Source: Sphingopyxis sp. TUF1 (lineage in GTDB: Bacteria > Pseudomonadota > Alphaproteobacteria > Sphingomonadales > Sphingomonadaceae). From it: a stretch of DNA of 64,000 nt. Below are positions 1 to 7,385 of the stretch, piece by piece. The notes under the pieces are model-generated. The model searched no databases and was not told the origin of the DNA. It saw only the letters and a list, made by a program, of their open reading frames with translations. Every line of letters starts with the position of its first letter. Position 1 is the first letter of the stretch. The translations under genes and the position numbers were made by a program. Location: the NCBI RefSeq assembly GCF_036687315.1, contig NZ_CP144683.1, positions 2,302,001-2,366,000 of the forward strand, given 5' to 3'.

Positions 1-519
1 GTCCGAACCATATTGCGCCGACGCGCCGTCGCGCAGCACTTCGACGCTCGACAGCGCGATCGGCGGGATCACGTTGAAATCCTGGCCCTGCGAACCCGAT
101 GTTGTCGCATGGCCGGTGCCGATCTGCACGATCGCGGCGCGGTGGCGGCGCTTGCCGTTCATCAGCAGCAGGACGTGGTCGGCGGGCGAGCCGCGCAGCG
201 TCACCGGGCGCACGAACGACGAACCGTCGTTGCCCTGAAGGCGCTGGGCATTGAAAGCGGGGACCAGCGTGCGCAGCGCGTCGTTGACGTCGGCATAGCC
301 GGTGGTGCTGATCTGTTCGGGCGAGATCACGTCGATCGCGACCGAGCTGTCGGTGATCGAGCGGTCCTTGCGCCGCGAGCCGATGACGACGATGTCGTTG
401 CCGCCCGCGTCCGATTCCGCACCGTCCGCTTCCGGCGGTGCCGACTGGGCGTGCGCCATCGGCGTGATCGTCAGCGCAAGCGCCGACGACAACAAGAGAT
501 GTGATACGAACTTCGACAT
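1..519 (-). CDS. TonB-dependent outer-membrane receptor, N-terminal part (runs off window start)
   Basis: The minus strand encodes a signal peptide (MSKFVSHLLLSSALALTITP, cleavage near AHAQ), an acidic linker, a TonB-box-like stretch (NDIVVIGSRRKDRSI) and the start of a plug domain (VAIDVISPEQI, VTLRGSPADHVLLLMNGKRR, SSVEVLRDGASAQYGSD). The last motif is typical of TonB-dependent receptor plugs. Only about 173 residues are present; the barrel lies outside the window. The start is supported by an AGGAGGG site just upstream of the ATG. It would take up a scarce nutrient or siderophore across the outer membrane; the substrate cannot be read from this part. It is divergent from the amidohydrolase gene, which may act on the same imported compound. 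Confidence 0.93.
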   Translation of the reverse strand, partial: MSKFVSHLLLSSALALTITPMAHAQSAPPEADGAESDAGGNDIVVIGSRRKDRSITDSSVAIDVISPEQISTTGYADVNDALRTLVPAFNAQRLQGNDGSSFVRPVTLRGSPADHVLLLMNGKRRHRAAIVQIGTGHATTSGSQGQDFNVIPPIALSSVEVLRDGASAQYGSD

Positions 520-636
520 TATTCCCTCCTTTTGGACCCGTTTCCCCACCGGAAATTCGTTGATTTCCGATCCATGCCTGCATTTCTAAAAATTTTCCTA
601 TCATAAAAATTATTGCTCTTCTAGCAAAAACTTCCT

Positions 637-2013
637 ATGCGAAGGGAAGGCCCCGCACCGGCGGCCTTGGGCTACGCGCCGACGGGGAGAATTTGCTTGG
701 GCGGCATCGCGACATGGACAGGGCTGGCGGTTGCAGCATCGCTATCGGGTGCGGCTGCCGCGCTTCCTGCCGGAGCTCAAGGCGAAGAGGGCCTGCTGAT
801 CTATGCCGGTTCGGTGATCGCCGTGCCCGGCGAGGCACCGCTGGGTCCAAGCACGATCGTCGTCAGGGACGGGCAGATCGCCGAAATCGCGGCGGGATAT
901 GTCGATCGCGCCGGAATGCGCGCCGTCGATCTGAAGCATCGTACGCTGCTGCCCGGCCTGATCGACACGCATGTCCATTTCAGCTTCACGCCCGACACAA
1001 AGCTGTGGTCGGCGGCGATCGACACGCCGGAAGATGTGGCGCTCCTCGCCTTTTCCAATGCGAAAAAGACGCTGGAGGCCGGCTTCACGACGGTGCGCGA
1101 CGTCGGGTCGGACGGTTATTCGATCCACGCGCTGCGCGATGCGGTCAATGAAGGCGTTGTCGTCGGCCCGCGCATCTTTTTGTCGGGGACGTCGCTGTCG
1201 ATCGTCGGTGGCCATGGCGACATGTCGGGCCTCAACCGCAAGGCGACCGAGGCGCTTTATCCTTATGACTATACGGGCGCCTGCACGGGCGGCGCCGAGT
1301 GCGCGCTGCGCGTCCGCGAGGCGGCGAAATATGGCGCCGACCTGATCAAGATTACCTCGACCGGCGGCATCATGTCGCAGCAGGCGAGGGGCCTTGGCCA
1401 GCACCTGACCGACGAGGAGCTGACCGCGATCGTCACCACGGCGCACAGCCTGGGGCTGAAGGTTGCGGCGCATGCGCATGGCGGAGCGGGCGTGACCGCG
1501 TCGGTGCGCGCGGGCGTCGATTCGATCGAGCATGGCACCTGGCTCGACGAAGCGACGGCGCGGCAGATGGCGGAGCGGGGCACCTGGCTGGTGCCGACGC
1601 TCGGCCTGCTCGATGGCCGGAAGGAGGCCGACGCCAGCCCCGAAGTACGGGCCAAGATGGCGGAGGCGCGGGCCGTCGCGGGCCGGAACATCCGGCTTGC
1701 GGTGCGGCACAAGGTCAGGATCGCTTTCGGCACCGACGCGGGGGTTTCGCCCCACGGCCAGAACGCCCGGCAATTTCGCCTGATGGTCGAGCAGGGGCCG
1801 ATGACGCCCGCGGCGGCGCTCCGTTCGGCGACGGTCGATGCCGCCGCGCTGCTGGGCCAGTCCGACCGCATCGGCACGATTGCGGCCGGGAAACGCGCCG
1901 ACCTGATCGCGGTCGACGGCGACCCCTATCGCGACGTGACGCTATTGGAGCGCGTCGCCACCGTCATCAAAGACGGGCGGGTCATCGTCCATGACGACAG
2001 CCGGCGCCCGTGA
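637..2013 (+). CDS. Exported metal-dependent amidohydrolase
   Basis: This is an amidohydrolase-superfamily protein of the group annotated as imidazolonepropionase-like or Xaa-Pro dipeptidase-like. Visible metal-site residues are the HxH pair at 112/114 (DTHVHF), a probable carboxylated Lys238 (DLIKITSTGG), His279/His281 (HAHG), His299 (EHGTW) and Asp367 (FGTDAG), so the binuclear site looks complete. A hydrophobic, alanine-rich stretch near residues 23-48 suggests export. The start is uncertain: the ATG has no clear ribosome site, while an in-frame TTG at 697 follows GGGGAGA at good spacing but would lose the basic N-terminus. The stop overlaps the region just before the ALDH gene, so the two are probably co-transcribed. 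Substrate unknown; cyclic amides, imides or peptides are typical for the group. Confidence 0.88.
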   Translation: MRREGPAPAALGYAPTGRICLGGIATWTGLAVAASLSGAAAALPAGAQGEEGLLIYAGSVIAVPGEAPLGPSTIVVRDGQIAEIAAGYVDRAGMRAVDLKHRTLLPGLIDTHVHFSFTPDTKLWSAAIDTPEDVALLAFSNAKKTLEAGFTTVRDVGSDGYSIHALRDAVNEGVVVGPRIFLSGTSLSIVGGHGDMSGLNRKATEALYPYDYTGACTGGAECALRVREAAKYGADLIKITSTGGIMSQQARGLGQHLTDEELTAIVTTAHSLGLKVAAHAHGGAGVTASVRAGVDSIEHGTWLDEATARQMAERGTWLVPTLGLLDGRKEADASPEVRAKMAEARAVAGRNIRLAVRHKVRIAFGTDAGVSPHGQNARQFRLMVEQGPMTPAAALRSATVDAAALLGQSDRIGTIAAGKRADLIAVDGDPYRDVTLLERVATVIKDGRVIVHDDSRRP

Positions 2014-2057
2014 CTATCCATCGCCATTCGATTCTCTCCCTTTCAACGGACAATGAA

Positions 2058-3629
2058 ATGAACGCTCTCGAAAAAATGACATCCGTGCAGCCACGTGATT
2101 CCGCATCGGCGGGTCTGGCCAGCACCGTGGCCGATATTTTCGCCGGGCTCGGCCTGTCGCTCGACGGGCGCCGGGGATCGGACCTCGCCATATTCTCGCC
2201 GATCGACGGGTCGCAGCTGGCGACGCTGCGCACCGACAAGGCGGCGGACATGGATGCGATGGTGGCGAACGCCCGCACCGCCTTTGCCGCGTGGAAGGCC
2301 GTACCGGCGCCGCATCGCGGCGAACTCGTCCGGCGCTTTGGCCAGCTCGTGCGCGACCATAAGGAGTCGCTGTCGCAGCTGCTGTCGATCGAGAATGGCA
2401 AGATCCTGACCGAAGCGCGCGGCGAGGTGCAGGAGGTCATCGACATCTGCGAATATGCGGTCGGCCTTTCGCGCCAGCTTTTCGGCCTGACCATCGCGTC
2501 GGAACGCGCCGAACACCGGCTGACCGAATATTGGCACCCGCTGGGCGTGCTGGGGCTGATTTCGGCGTTCAATTTCCCGGCCGCGGTCTGGGCCTGGGGC
2601 ACGACCGTCGCGCTTGTCTGCGGCGACAGCGCGATCTGGAAGCCGTCGGAAAAGACGCCGCTGACCGCGCTCGCCTTTGCCGGGCTGCTGCAGCAGGTCG
2701 CCGCCGACTATGAGCTGGCGCCGGGCCACCTCGTCCAGGTCGCGGTCGGCGACGCGGCTTGCGGCGGTATGCTGGCCGATCATCCCGACGTCGCGATCCT
2801 CAGCGCAACTGGCAGCGTCCGCATGGGGCAGGACGTCGGCGTGCGCGTGCAGCGCCGCTTCGGCCGCGCGGTGCTGGAGCTGGGCGGCAATAACGCCGCG
2901 ATCGTTACGCCCAGCGCCGACATCGGGCTCGCGTTGCGCGGCACCGTCTTTGCCGCGACCGGCACCTGCGGCCAGCGTTGCACGACGCTGCGCCGTCTGA
3001 TCGCGCATGACGATATTCGCGGCGATTTCGTCAAGCGGCTGGTCGCGGTGGTCGGCGGCCTTCGCATCGGCAGCCCGCTCGACGAGGCGACGCATGTCGG
3101 CCCGCTGATCGACAAGGCCGCGTTCGACGCGATGCAGCGCGCGCTGGAACAGGCGCGACGCGACGGCGGCACCGTCCATGGCGGCGAACGGATCGAGATG
3201 CCGGGCGCGCCCGACGCCTATTATGTCCGCCCCGCGATCGTCGAAATGCCGGCACAGACCGCCATCGTCCGCGAGGAAACCTTTGCCCCGATTCTTTATG
3301 TCCTGCCGTACAGCGACTTCGACGAGGCGATCGCGCTGCAGAACGGCGTGCCGCAAGGGCTGTCGTCGTGCGTCTTTACGAGCGACGTGCGCGAGGCGGA
3401 GAAATTCCAGTCGGCGCAGGGCAGCGACTGCGGGATCGTCAACGTCAATATCGGCACCAGCGGCGCTGAAATCGGCGGCGCGTTCGGCGGTGAAAAGGTC
3501 ACCGGCGGCGGGCGGGTGTCGGGGTCCGACAGCTGGAAGAATTACATGCGCCGCGTTACCGCGACGGTGAATTATTCGACATCGCTTCCGCTCGCGCAGG
3601 GCGTGAAGTTCGACATCGACGTGGATTGA
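2058..3629 (+). CDS. ALDH7-family aldehyde dehydrogenase (aminoadipate/piperideine-6-carboxylate semialdehyde dehydrogenase-like)
   Basis: NAD(P)-dependent aldehyde dehydrogenase of about 523 residues. Glu274 (LELGGNN) and the catalytic Cys308 (GTCGQRCTTLRRL) are present. The GGNN and GQRCTT motifs and the C-terminal segment NVNIGTSGAEIGGAFGGEK followed by SGSDSWKNYMRR are characteristic of the antiquitin/ALDH7 branch, which oxidises alpha-aminoadipate semialdehyde in lysine degradation. An upstream GTG at 2010 overlaps the amidohydrolase stop, but the ATG used here has an ACGGA site seven bases upstream and matches the usual family length. It sits between the amidohydrolase and a TPR protein, so it may oxidise an aldehyde released by the neighbouring hydrolase. 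That link is inference; a plain lysine-catabolism role is also possible. Confidence 0.92.
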   Translation: MNALEKMTSVQPRDSASAGLASTVADIFAGLGLSLDGRRGSDLAIFSPIDGSQLATLRTDKAADMDAMVANARTAFAAWKAVPAPHRGELVRRFGQLVRDHKESLSQLLSIENGKILTEARGEVQEVIDICEYAVGLSRQLFGLTIASERAEHRLTEYWHPLGVLGLISAFNFPAAVWAWGTTVALVCGDSAIWKPSEKTPLTALAFAGLLQQVAADYELAPGHLVQVAVGDAACGGMLADHPDVAILSATGSVRMGQDVGVRVQRRFGRAVLELGGNNAAIVTPSADIGLALRGTVFAATGTCGQRCTTLRRLIAHDDIRGDFVKRLVAVVGGLRIGSPLDEATHVGPLIDKAAFDAMQRALEQARRDGGTVHGGERIEMPGAPDAYYVRPAIVEMPAQTAIVREETFAPILYVLPYSDFDEAIALQNGVPQGLSSCVFTSDVREAEKFQSAQGSDCGIVNVNIGTSGAEIGGAFGGEKVTGGGRVSGSDSWKNYMRRVTATVNYSTSLPLAQGVKFDIDVD

Positions 3630-3656
3630 GACAACAGATTTGTTCGGAGAGATGAA

Positions 3657-4652
3657 ATGAACGCCAAATATCTGAAATATATCGCCTCGGCCGCCTTGCT
3701 CGCGGTCGCGACGCCGATGCCGGCGGCGCTCGCACAGGAAGGCAGCTTCCAGGGCACCTCGCTGCTCGGCCAGCCGATGTATACGGCGCCCTCGCGCACC
3801 GCGAATGTCGCGGCGACCGAAACGCTCGAGCGTGCGGCGCGCGATGCCAAGGCGGCGTTCGAGGCGAATATGACCGTCGACAGCGCGACCTGGTACGGCC
3901 GCATCCTTTTCTATCAGGGTTATACGAAGGAATCGGCGGCGGTTTACGATCAGGCGCTCAAACGATTTCCCAATTCAGGCAAGCTGCTCCGCCACCGCGC
4001 GCACCGCCATTTCTCGCTGCGCGAGTTCGACAAGTCGATCGAGCTGGGACTGAAGGCCGCGAAGCTATACGAAAACCAGCCGCTCGAGCGCGAAAAGCCG
4101 GGCCCGGACTATTTCCCGGGCGATCCCGATGTCGTGCAATATTATCTCTATTACCATCTCGGCCAGGCCTATTTCGCCAAGCATGATTTCGACAATGCCG
4201 CCAAATGGTTCGGCAAGTCGGCCGAAGCCGCTGCCTTCACCCACGACGTCGAGGCGCGGACGGCGAACACCTATTGGGAATATCTTTCGCTCGCGCGCGC
4301 CGGCAATCTTCGCGAGGCGCAGGCGTTGCTCAACGATTATGACCTGTCGCTGTTCGAAGTGCATCCGAAAGGCGGATCGGACACTTATTTCGACGGCATC
4401 CAGCTGTTCAAGGGCAACCGCGCGGCCGACAGCTTCTTCAGCGACAAGGACTCGGGTCGCGCCTTTGCCACGGCCGACGGGGTAGCGGCGTCGACGGCAT
4501 ACAGCCTCGCAAACTATTATATCCTGCGCGGCGAGCCCGAGAAGGCGAAACCCTGGCTCCAACGCTCGATCAACGTCGACAGCTGGAGCTTCTTTGCCCG
4601 GATCCAGGCCGAAGCCGACTGGCTGCTGCTGTTTCCGAACGAAAAGCCGTGA
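3657..4652 (+). CDS. Exported TPR-like protein of unknown function
   Basis: The protein has a clear Sec signal peptide (MNAKYLKYIASAALLAVATP, cleavage near ALAQ) and about 300 mature residues. Helical repeats resembling tetratricopeptide repeats are visible around residues 80-130 (AAVYDQALKRFPNSGKLLRH, then REFDKSIELGLKAAKLYEN), 155-185 (LGQAYFAKHDFDNAAKWFGK) and 285-315 (YYILRGEPEKAKPWLQRSIN). A GGAGAG site lies five bases before the ATG. It follows the ALDH gene by 27 bases and is probably the last gene of that transcription unit. It has no catalytic motif; a periplasmic scaffold or binding role is the most that can be said. The 117 bases between it and the convergent CoA-transferase gene hold nothing recognisable. 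Confidence 0.82.
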   Translation: MNAKYLKYIASAALLAVATPMPAALAQEGSFQGTSLLGQPMYTAPSRTANVAATETLERAARDAKAAFEANMTVDSATWYGRILFYQGYTKESAAVYDQALKRFPNSGKLLRHRAHRHFSLREFDKSIELGLKAAKLYENQPLEREKPGPDYFPGDPDVVQYYLYYHLGQAYFAKHDFDNAAKWFGKSAEAAAFTHDVEARTANTYWEYLSLARAGNLREAQALLNDYDLSLFEVHPKGGSDTYFDGIQLFKGNRAADSFFSDKDSGRAFATADGVAASTAYSLANYYILRGEPEKAKPWLQRSINVDSWSFFARIQAEADWLLLFPNEKP

Positions 4653-4769
4653 TGAAACACGTCGGGGCCATCGCCAGGTTCGAAGATCGGGATACAGAAG
4701 GAGGAAGATAAACCCCGAATCCTTTTACCTTTCCAATCAGCTTCTTCGAAACTCCGGGAAAGCTCGTGA

Positions 4770-6995
4770 TTACAACGGCGAACCGAGCATTTTCATGAGT
4801 TCGTCGCTGTGCTCTCCCAAGGTGGGGGCCGGGCGCGATATGGGCAGGCGTGGGCCATCGATCCGGAAGACGGGCGCGGGGGTGCAGTGGCTTCCGACAT
4901 AGCGGCGTTCGATCCGCGTCCAGGCTCCGGTTTGCTCCAGATGACGCTCGACCGGCAGATTTTCGGCCCGGTTGATCGGGGCGGCCGGAATTCCCGAAGC
5001 CTGGAGGGCATCGGCCGCCTCCGCAGCCGTCATCGATGCGATGGCCACGCAGAGGGCGGACTCGATCTCATCGCCGTGCACGTTCCGGTCCGCAATGCTG
5101 GACCACTCGGCGATCCACTGCGGTTTGCGCAGCCACCGGGCGAGCGCGGCCCATTGAACGCTATCCCGGGCGACGATTGCCACATGACCATCACTCGCTG
5201 CGACCACGCAGCGCGGCGCATGGTGTATCGAACGGCTGCCGAGGCGCTGCGGGGGGCCTTCCGTCTGGGCGCGAACGATGGCGTCAGCGCCGAGCTGAAA
5301 CAGACACTCAACCTGTCCAAGGTCGAACCAGGCGCCGCCAAGCCTGCTCCTGCCATGGAGGCCGGCAAGCGCGGCGATCGCGCCGTAAATGCCCGCGACC
5401 GGGTCTCCCAGTGCGGTGTGTTGCAGGACCGGTGGCCAGTCGGCCTGGCCGTTGACGTGGGGCATGCCGGAGGCGTGCTCCACCGTGGAGCCGTAAGCGC
5501 GGAAGAAGCTCCATGGTCCGGACGCACCGAACGCACCCATCGACACCATGACAAGACCGGAACGGAGGCCGAGCAGACGATCGGGGTCGAGGCCGAGCTT
5601 GTTCATCACTCCGGGTGCGTAATTTTCGATCACGATGTCCGACCGGCTGACAAGGGTTTCGGCAACCTCACGTCCGCGTCGGTCGGTCAGGTCGAGGCAA
5701 ATATCCTTCTTGTTCCGGTTCATGATCAGAAATGCCGGCATGAGCTCATATTTGGGTGGATCGGATTCGCCCGGCGGTTCCCAGCCGCGCCACCAGTCGT
5801 AATGGGTGTCCGACTCCACCTTGATGACGTCGGCTCCGAGATCTGCGAGCAGCCGGGTGCACATCGGTCCCGCCCATCCCATCGAGAAGTCGGCAACGCG
5901 CACGCCTTCGAGCGGGCTGGCTGGCGGGCTTTCGGGCGGCTGCTCGTCGCGGGGCTTCCCGTCCACGAAAATGCGGAATGGTAATCGGGGGGCAACTATG
6001 CCCGGGGCGCCCGGCAGGGGAATGAAACTTTCCCGCTCGCGCCAGTGTGGCGTCTCCAGAAGTTCACGATGATCGGGGACGGGCGCCAGCGGAACCCGGC
6101 GGCGCTGGCCCTCGATCAACCAATATTCGGAAGTTTCGCGGATCAGGATTGCGGCGAGCGCGGTGTCGAGGGCTTCGGCGTTTGCGACGCGCGCGAGCGA
6201 TGTCGCGAAGCGGGGATCCTCCGCCCATTCCGGGTGTCCAACCATCTCGGCAAGCGCGGACCATTGGGCGGGCGTGAGCGCGGTTACGCCGATCCATCCG
6301 TCGCTCGTTGGATAGACGGTGGTCGGGTGGTTGGTCGCGAAGCGGTTTATCCCGGTTCGGCCGGGCGCAGCCGCACCCGCTTCCGCGAGGGGCGGCGAGG
6401 GTTCGGTGAAGCACATGGCAGCTTCGAAAATATTGACGTCGACGCGTCTGGTTTGGCCGCCTCGCTTGCGCCCCCAAAGCGCGGCGAGCGCTCCCACGAC
6501 GAGGGTGGCGCCCGCAGTGATCTGCGGTCCGAAGCCCTGGGGCAGCATCGGCGGGCCGTCGGACGCCCCGAAGGACGCCGCGATGCCGATCAAACCCTGG
6601 ATCAGGGCATCGTCGCCCTGCCAGTCCCGATAGGGTCCTTCATGACCGAACCATGTGATGCCGAGGCGAAGCGCGTCAACGCCCCGCTCCGCCAAGGACC
6701 TGTCTACCGATCCGACTGTTTCTGGCGACTGTCCGACGAGAACCGCACGATGCGAGGGGGGATAGTCCGCCAGACGGGTCAGCCCTTCGTCGAACGTCCC
6801 GATGAACGATTTGCCTTCGTCGAGCCAGAGATCCACGGCGTCGGCCTGGAGCGGTACTGCACTGCGCACCCGCAATATCTGTGCGCCGAGGACGGACAAA
6901 ATCCGGCCGCAGTAACGCGCCGCGGCGTCATCCGACTTTTCGAGCACCGCAATCCCGGCAAGAGGTCCGCCTTCGGCGCTGATGTGCAATTTCAT
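4770..6995 (-). CDS. Tandem two-domain CaiB/BaiF-type CoA-transferase
   Basis: A protein of about 741 residues made of two consecutive CaiB/BaiF (class III CoA-transferase) modules. The C-terminal module starts near residue 360 with LEGVRVADFSMGWAGPMCTR and GADVIKVES, and carries the catalytic-type aspartate Asp531 in ALGDPVAGIYG. The N-terminal module (about 8-330) is divergent, and the matching position in GPQITAG is Gln158, so only the second half is expected to be catalytic. The ATG chosen lies seven bases after GGAGAGG; an upstream in-frame start would add 15 residues with no support. Family members move CoA between acyl-CoA and a free carboxylic acid. Its promoter overlaps a copy of the shared palindrome, tying it to the catabolic cluster to its right. 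Confidence 0.9.
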   Translation of the reverse strand: MKLHISAEGGPLAGIAVLEKSDDAAARYCGRILSVLGAQILRVRSAVPLQADAVDLWLDEGKSFIGTFDEGLTRLADYPPSHRAVLVGQSPETVGSVDRSLAERGVDALRLGITWFGHEGPYRDWQGDDALIQGLIGIAASFGASDGPPMLPQGFGPQITAGATLVVGALAALWGRKRGGQTRRVDVNIFEAAMCFTEPSPPLAEAGAAAPGRTGINRFATNHPTTVYPTSDGWIGVTALTPAQWSALAEMVGHPEWAEDPRFATSLARVANAEALDTALAAILIRETSEYWLIEGQRRRVPLAPVPDHRELLETPHWRERESFIPLPGAPGIVAPRLPFRIFVDGKPRDEQPPESPPASPLEGVRVADFSMGWAGPMCTRLLADLGADVIKVESDTHYDWWRGWEPPGESDPPKYELMPAFLIMNRNKKDICLDLTDRRGREVAETLVSRSDIVIENYAPGVMNKLGLDPDRLLGLRSGLVMVSMGAFGASGPWSFFRAYGSTVEHASGMPHVNGQADWPPVLQHTALGDPVAGIYGAIAALAGLHGRSRLGGAWFDLGQVECLFQLGADAIVRAQTEGPPQRLGSRSIHHAPRCVVAASDGHVAIVARDSVQWAALARWLRKPQWIAEWSSIADRNVHGDEIESALCVAIASMTAAEAADALQASGIPAAPINRAENLPVERHLEQTGAWTRIERRYVGSHCTPAPVFRIDGPRLPISRPAPTLGEHSDELMKMLGSPL

Positions 6996-7060
6996 CGACT
7001 TGCCTCTCCATCGATCATGTCCCGTTCGTGCCCGAGACAAGAGTGCATTCGTTTTGCTTT

Positions 7061-7088
7061 ATGATAACGTGTTACCAGATGGAGGCAA
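7061..7088 (-). promoter_or_regulatory. Operator copy 1 overlapping the CoA-transferase promoter
   Basis: The core at 7063-7076 reads GATAACGTGTTACC, one mismatch from the palindrome GGTAACnnGTTACC found at three other promoters of the cluster. On the minus strand a plausible promoter surrounds it: TTGCCT (7083-7088), a 16-base spacer, then TATCAT (7061-7066). The operator therefore covers the spacer and -10 element, the expected place for a repressor. Promoter elements are read by eye. Confidence 0.6.
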
Positions 7089-7232
7089 GATCGCCATGGA
7101 TTCGCAGGGGTGACGGACCGGATTTCGACTGGAAAATCCCGCGGAGATCACGATTGTCGATAATAATATAGCTTAAAAACAATAGTTTAATTCGGGGTTC
7201 TTTGACTGGAAGCCTGTCCGTCGGAAAGCCTG

Positions 7233-7280
7233 TTGACACTCGGTCCGGATCAACGATAACCAGTGGTATCGCGTTACCAA
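7233..7280 (+). promoter_or_regulatory. Promoter and operator copy 2 for the TonB receptor operon
   Basis: A perfect -35 TTGACA (7233-7238) is followed after 16 bases by GATAAC (7255-7260). The palindrome GGTATCGCGTTACC (7265-7278, flanked by T and A) then lies over the predicted transcription start. It differs by one base from GGTAACnnGTTACC. The leader to the ATG is about 120 bases and contains no gene. Within the 390-base gap between the divergent CoA-transferase and receptor genes, operators 1 and 2 are the only structures recognised. Confidence 0.6.
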
Positions 7281-7385
7281 GGCGATTTGACGGACATGCC
7301 AAGCCGACAGGTTTCTTGGACGCGTAAAAAGATAATCAGCAGCGACCAGCCATAGGGAGGCGCTGTGACATAAAGAGGAGAGGGC

